From Corticium candelabrum (lineage: Eukaryota > Porifera > Homoscleromorpha > Homosclerophorida > Plakinidae), in contig NC_085103.1 in the NCBI RefSeq assembly GCF_963422355.1, positions 1,805,731 to 1,869,730 on the forward strand: a stretch of DNA of 64,000 bases. The letters are read 5' to 3'. Numbering within the stretch: the stretch's first letter is position 1; each line of letters opens with the position of its first letter. Shown piece after piece: positions 60,501 through 64,000 of this stretch. Below the pieces are notes generated by a model, which saw only the letters and a list, made by a program, of their open reading frames with translations, had not been told where the DNA came from and searched no databases. The position numbers were made by a program, and so were the translations under genes.

Positions 60501-61988
60501 GCTATAATAAGCCTATTAATTGAAGAGACTGACTAATAACTTCTGAGCATCACAAGTAGGCGTGGCCTCGCGTACATTTATTGAAGGGTGTGGCATAATA
60601 AGAATTGCTTTGCCGACCAACGTTTCTTAGATTTTTCGAACCCTGATTTAGTATGTATCATACAATCTCTCAAAACAAACAATATAACTTTTAAAAGTTT
60701 AAAAACGAATTTACTTAGTTTTATTGTAATTAACAATTACTAAAATAAATTAATATTAATTTATGCACACATTGGGACTTCCAAACTTTTTAGCGTGGCT
60801 GCTAAGAAATTTTGCAAATTTTGAACACTGCTAAACATGACTTAATCCAAGTTACTTAAATGCAATTGTATTGATTATACACGTATGCATAATGAAGACA
60901 TTCAGTATATTGTTCACTGCCTGCCTGCTTCGTGTCGTTGAAATTAGTGATTGTTGTTGGTCAAGTTGGTGCCCTCAAAACTGTACTCACTTGATTATTA
61001 CTCCAGGGCTCAAGTAAGCCCCAGCCCCAACTTTATTCAAAGCTCTAAGATTTTCACACCTCTTTGTTTATTAATTAGTGCTAATTGGCACTCTCCATGG
61101 TAACTGTTTGGTAGATTTTGTGCCTGTACAAATGCTGACATTCTTTAACTTGCGAATGCCAGTCAAGGTTTTGATGACTTTTGATAACTCTGATACCATA
61201 GAAGAATAGGTTTCTACATTTAGGTACACTGGTCATGGTCCAAAGTTCCACTAGTGTACAAACATGCTGTTTAAGTTAAGAGATCAATCACTTCAGCCAA
61301 TTAACAAATTTAGGCATAAATTATTGACAATGGCCCCGTCCCATACTTGATCATTGAATCAGGCCAACCATGGGGTGTGATAATAATCAAGCGAGTAGGA
61401 TATAGTTAGTCTGTATGTTCACTAATCTGGCTGCCTATTTATCTCATGTCTCCCACTCTGCTAGCCTGAGCAGATCATTGTATCTATATGCTATAGCAAA
61501 CCTTCGAATGTGCAAGATGTTCCACTATCTGCCCCAGACCCCCAGCTGACATAAACAACTTTTGAGCATTTTCTGCATACAACCAAATGGCTATCAAAAT
61601 GCAGCAAAAACACAATACAGTAGCATCTACTTTCTCTCACCACAAGACTCAATACAGTAGCCAACGGTAAGAACCACTTGCAACCGAAACTGCTCATCTG
61701 CGTCCACACTTAGAAATTTGATCAAAAGTGGAATGACCTGTAGATCAGTCACAGACTGGCAGCTCCTCTCTAACCACACAGTCAGTAAAATGAAACATTC
61801 ATTACTAGCCTTAGTACAGTAACTGTACATACCATTGCCAGCTACAGCTGCAGTTAGAGTGTTAAGCACTGATGCAATCACACTGAGGTCAGACAAACCA
61901 CAAGGACCATTTTCAGATGACATGCTTTGCAGTAAGTGAATCAAGCATTCCAGACCTCCCACCAAACTGAGACGTGCCTGGTTACGTT
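44659..61988 (-). CDS. TERB1: TERB1-like meiotic telomere protein (partial gene model)
   Basis: Six minus-strand exons are recognised: 61988-61833, 61769-61641, 61590-61502, 56129-55267, 55215-55063 and 44865-44659. The first three encode armadillo-type helices (VGGLECLIHLLQ, LTVGYCIESC, FMSAGGLGQIVEHL). The fourth is a Ser-rich linker ending in a Cys/His cluster. The fifth and sixth are SANT/Myb domains. Armadillo repeats, a C-x2-C Cys/His segment and a C-terminal Myb are the architecture of TERB1, which links telomeres to the nuclear envelope with TERB2-MAJIN in meiotic prophase. Phases agree within the two exon groups. At least one exon is missing between 61502 (phase 0 out) and 56129 (phase 1 in), and the 5' end is not found. 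Vertebrate TERB1 has one Myb domain and this model has two. The last exon could belong to a separate gene. Confidence 0.7.
45103..45432. mobile_element. MITE with subrepeat-bearing inverted ends
   Basis: Left ACAGTATTTCCTTCAATG and right TTGAGGAAATACAGC are inverted partners. Inside each arm a word of about 18 bp (AAATAGAACGCCATGCT and variants) recurs several times. It has no coding capacity and lies in the long TERB1-like intron or its 3' flank. Confidence 0.6.
45561..45950. mobile_element. About 400-bp MITE, copy 1
   Basis: Ends TACTCACTTAATTATTACC and GGTAATAGTCAAGCAACTA are inverted partners. Copies 2 (47011-47435) and 3 (60984-61397) share the ends and parts of the interior. TA at both edges may be the target duplication. 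Confidence 0.65.
45951..47010. other. Unassigned intron sequence
   Basis: A 110-codon frame at 46373-46705 lacks an ATG and any motif I recognise. Nothing else was found. Confidence 0.35.
47011..47435. mobile_element. About 400-bp MITE, copy 2
   Basis: Same family as copy 1. Ends CACTCACTTGATTGTACCC and GGGGTACTAATCAAGCAAG, and a shared interior (AAGTTGAAGAACATTAACAT). Confidence 0.65.
47436..48336. other. Unassigned intron sequence
   Basis: AT-rich, with short repeated words such as TTGATTGCATTATTGATTGTTAGTT near 47840 and 47950. No gene was recognised. Confidence 0.4.
48341..48470 (+). repeat. 5' LTR of the young gypsy element
   Basis: Begins TGTATGG and ends ACGATACA. Three differences from the 3' LTR were seen by eye. 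Confidence 0.92.
48471..48486 (+). promoter_or_regulatory. Primer-binding site, tRNA-Leu type
   Basis: TGGTGTCAGGAGTGAG starts directly after the 5' LTR. Fourteen or fifteen of its bases are complementary to the 3' end with CCA of animal tRNA-Leu(CAG). The tRNA comparison is from memory. Confidence 0.75.
48489..48688 (+). pseudogene. Gag N-terminus, frameshifted
   Basis: ATG 48489 opens a gag start that ends at a TGA (48657-48659). Gag-like sequence continues in a second frame (ELVSGLKSQSGEYRVATFI). It then passes into the long ORF after a 7-bp tandem duplication (ATACAAT) near 48745-48758. These two shifts separate the gag N-terminus from the rest. Confidence 0.7.
48689..52627 (+). CDS. Gag-Pol polyprotein of the gypsy element (lacks intact N-terminus)
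   Basis: A 1312-codon open frame whose listed start is arbitrary. Order: gag core (about 20-150), two zinc knuckles (about 187-220: CQYCG and CTYCHKRNHFARKC), protease (LDTGATCNVL, 291-300) and RT (about 440-620, active site IADDILI near 579). RNase H follows (about 730-845: LQCDSSG, IQTDHKPL). Integrase has an HHCC module (HYAHIG to CSTC, 954-989) and a D-D-E core (GTDIFHF, VVSDNGPQY, GKVEGS) with 35 residues between the last two. A basic tail ends at TAA 52625-52627. All catalytic residues appear present. The protein set copies RNA to DNA and integrates it. Only the gag start is broken. Confidence 0.9.
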   Translation: MSTELPHSLRVLAQMLWKYTIYNALPFETPADAQDIQKVLGLMEENFIGETNTIYERYNFQRRQQEDNEAIDQYVTALRNLARTCSFGTNVDERLRDQIVYGVKPNVLRKQLLQKKGLPLAECLDMCRAYEATTQQMKVMTGEELVHSVSKRRTKPENSRKSSDKERKQTQRTLTGQSQNTPKPECQYCGLTHEQGADKCPAYGKECTYCHKRNHFARKCRSKRQRNTRQRVPVATNRDESEEDDECLTLMLTPPQQDVQVMQCRDNYGWNYQRQVYANMYINGKGVKFQLDTGATCNVLKRNDIPRETKIMSTAQMITLYDGSRVKPYGKCKVKMTNPRIEKTYGVQFVVIQDAQNSILGSATVQQMGLLTVHHEMIQKIATDKEVKPRSKEHTHPMLQKYHTVFEKAVGLLGNDLHLDVDRSRKPVQMPVRRIPVAIKGKLKAELDRLEKLGVLGRIDEPTEWVSSLVIVKKPNGSLRLCSDPKPLNAVLKRSHYQFPTLEDLLPQLANAKVFSVADVRNGYWHVPLDRESQKLTTFGTPFGRYCWRRMPFGISVAPEIFQQQLQEAIESLDEVFAIADDILIAGNGITYAEAVKDHDRKLEMFLKQCQKKQICLNKDKFRLKLRSVAYMGHLLTDEGIKPDPKKITAIHQMPKPTDVAGVRRMLGIVTYLAKFLPQLATMSEPLRQLTKQDVEWTWTYEHDKAIDSIKKAITQVPVLKYFNDKERATLQCDSSGLRIGVALMQGGQPVAYASRALTSTEQQYAQIEKELLSILFGLERFDTYTFGRQVRIQTDHKPLEALHKKPLHSVPKRWQRMFLRMQRYDVTVVYRKGKHMFLADTLSRAYVADEGSDTCLDGEVLHLDDEDATEYLPMTRTSIDMLQQGTQTDETLMQMKNMIQNGWPEHKNNVSQSIRQYYDIRDELLYQNGIIFKCDRVIVPHSLKAAMLDRVHYAHIGMNGCLRQDKECIYWPGMDAEIREYVSRCSTCRSFDVKQPKESLISHTFPLRPWAKVGTDIFHFQDYEYLMTVDYYSSFVEVDRLEKATSKEVIKCLKRHFSWYGIPDTVVSDNGPQYLSQEFVEFSRNWSFQHTVTSPYYSQSNGKVEGSIKTVKRMMKKGAATGSNPWLCLLDYRNTPTEGLQSSPVKRLMGRRTKTRLPTPTSLLRPEIHDESEAIRRQKLKQAHYYNQGSKDLQQLKLTQIVRAQPSGQHKTWRKAMVTKQVGIRSYEVETEGGTYVRRNRRQLRATTEDHNTSTADPAVTRKQSDAVTKSSPTTKSIIAQPRPQLQQKPTTTRSGRTTRPPKYLKDYVTK
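52677..52806 (+). repeat. 3' LTR of the young gypsy element
   Basis: 130 bp, preceded by a T-rich run and a purine stretch (AAAGAAAGAAGGA, 52664-52676) that fits the polypurine tract. Confidence 0.92.
52811..53205. other. Unassigned intron sequence
   Basis: No gene or repeat was recognised between the gypsy element and the hAT-like element. Confidence 0.35.
53211..54301. mobile_element. hAT-like non-autonomous element, copy 1
   Basis: Starts CAGGGTTCAAAAACC and ends TTTTTTTAGCCCTG, flanked by AGATG (53206-53210 and 54302-54306). It is homologous throughout to 59543-60645. The OTU-like ORF of that copy is broken here by an internal deletion and frameshifts. Confidence 0.7.
54443..54531. repeat. 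(TA)n(GATA)n microsatellite
   Basis: A TA run to about 54487, then GATA units. The composition matches the tract at 33085-33191. Confidence 0.95.
54532..55062. other. Intron sequence beside the first Myb exon
   Basis: Contains a short tandem GAGCAGCTGTCTGTTGTCT (54845-54880). No gene was recognised. Confidence 0.4.
55063..55215 (-). CDS. TERB1: TERB1-like exon: first SANT/Myb domain
   Basis: A 51-codon exon, phase 0 on both sides. It encodes VPFSKWELQDLKRGVQVFG and QRWQVILNAFNF, then SSRTAAQLKDKYRMFQ. The three aromatic positions and the third-helix LKDKY pattern mark a telobox-type Myb. It corresponds to the C-terminal Myb of vertebrate TERB1, which contacts cohesin and telomere partners. 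Confidence 0.75.
55267..56129 (-). CDS. TERB1: TERB1-like exon: linker with Cys/His cluster
   Basis: An 863-nt exon. The first two thirds are low-complexity, Ser/Pro-rich and probably disordered. They include repeated Leu-Phe motifs (SLFNAPPY, SLFNVPMF, SLFASPSP). The end carries CPAC, then SWNFVHVLKSSCHTCSDHRQ, giving C-x2-C and C-x2-C-x2-H, followed by a charged helix (EDHKEMARQLREH). A corresponding Cys/His segment lies before the Myb domain in vertebrate TERB1. Acceptor ATTTTAG, donor CCAG|GTTTGC. Confidence 0.75.
56130..56877. other. TERB1-like intron sequence
   Basis: No exon could be supported here, although phases require at least one further exon between 61502 and 56129. Confidence 0.35.
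57346..58656. mobile_element. hAT-like non-autonomous element nested in the outer hAT
   Basis: Starts CAGAGCTCGAAATAA and ends TTATTTCGAGCACTG, with GACTT on both sides (57341-57345 and 58657-58661). It has no transposase and contains the 111-bp hairpin at 57860. Confidence 0.75.
57860..57970. mobile_element. 111-bp hairpin MITE
   Basis: About 45-bp arms pair almost perfectly (AGACTCTCTCGCGCTAGTCT on the left, AGACTAGCACGAGAGAGTCT on the right) around a short loop with CCATATGACAA. It lies inside the nested hAT-like element. Confidence 0.75.
58790..59260 (+). pseudogene. hAT transposase C-terminal remnant
   Basis: Reads MLVLPMHTEDIKRNFSLAIP, then KSDRRNRLQQSTVSD and, after a frameshift, LMMIKLET. 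This is the hAT-family C-terminal dimerisation motif (LP.s...ER.FS....K...RN.L). Stops and a frameshift disable it. It belongs to the outer element. Confidence 0.7.
59543..60645. mobile_element. hAT-like non-autonomous element, copy 2, nested in the outer hAT
   Basis: Homologous to 53211-54301. The terminus is CCAGGTTCGAAAAACC and the other end TTTTTCGAACCCTG. Flanks ATTTA (59538-59542 and 60646-60650) fit a 5-bp target duplication if the first base is counted as part of the element. It carries an open OTU-like frame. Confidence 0.7.
59889..60197 (+). CDS. OTU-like ORF carried by a hAT-like element
   Basis: An ATG-started 102-codon frame. Residues 46-70 (LDLLARDLIAVGADGNCLYR) match the start of OTU-type cysteine proteases, where D-G-N-C holds the catalytic Asp and Cys. 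The downstream catalytic His region is not present in this short frame, so activity is doubtful. OTU proteases remove ubiquitin. Domains of this kind are found in some transposons. It may be a captured gene fragment or a first exon. Copy 1 of the element has it broken. Confidence 0.55.
   Translation: MACIQYLRNLKCATEVEARAILAEIGEYTYQYSQKPVTSFLSPCQLDLLARDLIAVGADGNCLYRAILCFLQIAIKNYGFAPFLSSCSITSVAARNALTKCQ
60984..61397. mobile_element. About 400-bp MITE, copy 3 (inverted)
   Basis: Ends TACTCACTTGATTATTACTC and GTAATAATCAAGCGAGTA, the same family as copies at 45561 and 47011 but in the opposite orientation. It lies between TERB1-like exons. Confidence 0.65.
61502..61590 (-). CDS. TERB1: TERB1-like exon: armadillo helix (small exon)
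   Basis: Acceptor TTTGATAG, then YAENAQKLFMSAGGLGQI and VEHLAHSK, with donor CGAAG|GTTTGC. The 89-nt exon enters in phase 1, as required by the previous exon, and leaves in phase 0. Confidence 0.7.
61641..61769 (-). CDS. TERB1: TERB1-like exon: armadillo helices
   Basis: Acceptor GTGGTTAG, then RSCQSVTDLQVIPLLIKFL and FRLQVVLTVGYCIESC. Donor TGTG|GTGAGA. The LTxGxCxExC helix is a strong TERB1 resemblance. The 63-bp intron before it fits the gene's other short introns. Confidence 0.75.
61833..61988 (-). CDS. TERB1: TERB1-like exon: armadillo helices
   Basis: Begins after TTTTTAG and reads RNQARLSLVGGLECLIHL, then SVIASVLNTLTAAVAGN, with donor ATG|GTATGT. Phase is 1 in and 1 out. It matches the TERB1 repeat that starts with a GGL-type helix. 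Confidence 0.75.
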
Positions 61989-62058
61989 CTAAAAATAAAA
62001 CACAAACCGCATCCAACAAAACCATGTTAGAGTAGACAAATTGTGAATATCAACCAAA

Positions 62059-62632
62059 TCTAATATATAAAGCTCAAACTGTCTGTCTGTGTCTGTCTGT
62101 CTGTGTGTTTGCGATACGCGGCCACGTCTTTTAACTGATCGCAACCGAAATTGGCATGCACACTCAGCATGCACAGGGCAAGGTTTGTGTAGAAAAATTT
62201 AAAAAAATTATGCACCGGGTCCCCCCTCGAGGGGTCGACCCCCCGCGTAAACTTTCTTGATGATGCAAAGACTACACATTCCATTTCATTCAAACACACG
62301 CCCACACCAGTCCTGTGTAGACTGTATGCATTGTCGTCCTTTGCAAAGCTTCCAGCAATCGAATATCTCTTGCCAACGAAACTTACTCTTCTAGCGCTTT
62401 CGTTTCTCTCCAAATTCTGATTGCATTGGCACCAAATCCAACCTACACGTTTTCTGCAGCAAGCGCTACACGTGGAGTATGTCGATTTCTATCGAAACAA
62501 GCGTGAAGAGCAAGATTCGAATTCATTCAGCACATCCGGAACCTCGCAACAAAGATTGCGTGTGACGTGTCCACAGACCTAACTTTACACTACAGTATCC
62601 TGCCCGTACAAAGGACGGGTCATGTATACTAT
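62059..62632 (+). mobile_element. Helitron-like non-autonomous element
   Basis: Begins TCTAATATATAAAGCTC with a GTCTGTCTGT-rich start. It ends with a small hairpin (CCCGT, ACAAAGG loop, ACGGG) about 10 bp before CTAT, near the canonical CTRR terminus, and lies between A and T. It has no terminal inverted repeats and no Rep/helicase ORF. A GGTCCCCCCTCGAGGGGTCG block lies near 62219. The call rests on the end structures. Confidence 0.6.
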
Positions 62633-63650
62633 TAATAAATAAACTGCAACTAAAGATTGCTTTGTAAACATTAATGCTCATCATGACATTAGTGTGAAAC
62701 CACCGTATAGGTTTTCAATTAAATGGTGTAGATGGTGTTAGAAAAGGTGGTCATCAAGCTGTCATTTGATGACAACCAATTATACCAGCAAGGTTGCCAT
62801 CTTCACTACCAAAGTCACTCAAGCTATGGTGGACCCAATAAATTTTTGTTTTATGCTGTAGAGTACAATTGTGAAATGACCTAGGTCAGCCTGAGCTCTG
62901 AAGTTTTGAGATTTCGTTTACTTGCAAGAACAACCAGTATCATTATTTGATATTTATGAAATATATGTAAAAGTTATAAACTCCTTGATGACTGGAAATA
63001 TTGTGAGGTTGAAAAAGTTACGACTACAATTTCTTCAAATAATTCCCCATACTCAATTCCACACTCCACTCGTATAATTCCTCTGCATTAAACCACTTTG
63101 ATAATACAATTTCCTCTCCCAAAAATTGCCCCTCCCAGTACTGGTACGAGAGAAAATGTGACAAAACCACATTTGTTGCTGTTAATTTCACCAAGGACGT
63201 GTTTGCACCATTGCATCGTGCTACCACATGAGTGATGCCCTCCAAGAAAGAGACACTTCACGTCTAGCAGTGTGTCATGAGAATGCAATACAAAACAATA
63301 TTTCCCTTACTCAAATAATCTCCTCTTTCGATTAATTCCCCTGCTGGCAGAGACCTGAAAGAATTACTTTTCTTTGCCAAGCAGTTATTCAGAGAAATAC
63401 AGTGTATACAGTGGATTTACATTGTAACTGAATCAAACGTAACAGGTAATATTAAAGAATAGCTGCAACGCAAAAACCAAAAATTCCTTTATATTGAAAA
63501 TTGATAGTTCTAGTTCCACACATGGCAGGAAAAATAGTTTTAGACTTTTAAGTTAAGTTTCCGATGAGATATAGCAGGTCAAAGTTGTTTCTGATTCTTC
63601 AAGTCAGGTAACGGGCATGTAGTGTACACGTCACAGAGAGGAGACTCCAC
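62633..63650. other. Unassigned region upstream of the TERB1-like exons
   Basis: A minus-strand frame at 63245-63150 reads GITHVVARCNGANTSLVKL, weakly like an armadillo helix and possibly a further TERB1-like exon. It lacks a convincing acceptor. Near 63020-63120 and 63310-63350, AATTCCCC-type words recur and suggest another MITE. Confidence 0.3.
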
Positions 63651-63690
63651 ACTAGCATGTACTGTCAACAAAGAAATCAGTGGCGAAAGA

Positions 63691-64000
63691 ATGGTTCTGT
63701 GTTACGTGGCTGCAGAATGCATCAATTCGCGCAAGTCATGCACAAGTGTGTTTCGATTTCCCTGGCTAAGAAAGAGTGGAAATCGCAAATAAGGAGGACA
63801 ATTGCAGAGACGTATGTGTCGTTCGGGCGACTACTACTGAGTACGATGCGTCCTAATAAGTGGACAGAAGTTTGTAGTAGCCACTTTTAGCTCGATTGCT
63901 TTGAGACACGTACAGCCAGGTCAATTCAAGAACTTGGTCTGCGTTGTAGAGCAAAATTCAGGCCACCATTTTCCATCTACCAGCCTCCACACTTCAAGAT
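63691..64000 (+). pseudogene. THAP domain, damaged, cut by the window edge
   Basis: From ATG 63691 it reads MVLCYVAAECINSRKSC and VFRFPWL. After a one-base frame change near 63765 comes EWKSQIRR, then VCSSHF, a TAG stop (63889-63891), LDCFE and LGLRCRAKFRPP. Cysteines, FRFP, W and the C-x2-H-F ending are the THAP zinc-finger pattern, a DNA-binding module of P-element-type transposases and host factors. Two lesions make it a probable pseudogene or transposon fossil. The rest lies outside the window. Confidence 0.6.

Larger units (their letters stand above)
56878..60830 (+). mobile_element. hAT-like element, outer shell with transposase remnant
   Basis: Starts CAGTGTTCGAAATTCCC and ends AAATTTTGAACACTG, with CTAAA flanking both sides (56873-56877 and 60831-60835). 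Two other elements are inserted in it (57346-58656 and 59543-60645). Its own interior, near 58980-59150, encodes a decayed hAT dimerisation region. The 5-bp duplication fits the hAT5 subgroup rather than the usual 8-bp hAT. Confidence 0.75.

Overview
The window is eukaryotic and almost certainly animal. It has modular secreted-protein exons with phase-1 introns of about 55-75 bp, a telomere-bouquet (TERB1-like) gene with its own short introns, and a dense mix of metazoan transposons: Ty3/gypsy elements with short LTRs, hAT, pogo/Tigger, Tc1/mariner-group, Helitron, Polinton/Maverick, RTE-like and R2-like LINEs, SINEs and MITEs. A sponge or another early-branching marine invertebrate fits best, but nothing here proves the taxon.

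Layout. 1-5105 is a decayed non-LTR retrotransposon plus flank, ending in a long (GT)n tract. It is repeated nearly intact at 27356-32444, so the two copies bracket about 22 kb. 5112-6742 is a large fold-back element with a CpG-rich MITE inside its loop. 6835-9000 is a repeat block that recurs at 39050-43310. 10970-16989 is a minus-strand Ty3/gypsy element with 115-119 bp LTRs, a 4-bp target duplication and an internally duplicated RT-RNase H segment. 18190-19470 holds a broken protein-primed DNA polymerase B of Polinton/Maverick type.

19970-26732 (+) is the best-preserved host gene. It has twelve exons, and every splice phase agrees. The predicted product is a secreted protein of about 1166 residues: signal peptide, C8, VWD, C8, CCP, four EGF-CCP pairs, a fifth EGF, a carboxypeptidase-regulatory-like domain and a YfaP-like C-terminal domain otherwise familiar from bacteria. 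Each of the four EGF-CCP pairs carries one extra cysteine in the EGF and one in the CCP. The unpaired CCP and the unpaired EGF carry none, which predicts an inter-domain disulfide.

32445-39136 holds microsatellites, a tRNA-like SINE, an R2-like LINE 3' half with a restriction-like endonuclease, and an internally deleted pogo element. 39900-42231 is a complete Tc1/mariner-group transposon with an open 447-residue transposase, inserted at a TA in the repeat block.

44659-61988 (-) is a TERB1-like meiotic telomere gene. It has armadillo-type exons, a Cys/His-rich linker exon and two separate SANT/Myb exons that lie 10 kb apart with a young gypsy element (48341-52806) between them. Its introns also contain three hAT-like elements with 5-bp target duplications, two of them nested in the third, one carrying an OTU-like ORF, as well as MITEs and a Helitron-like element. 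63691-64000 is a damaged THAP domain running off the window edge.

How it works together: the two host genes belong to unrelated pathways (extracellular matrix or secretion, and meiotic telomere attachment). Everything else is transposon history layered on and in them.
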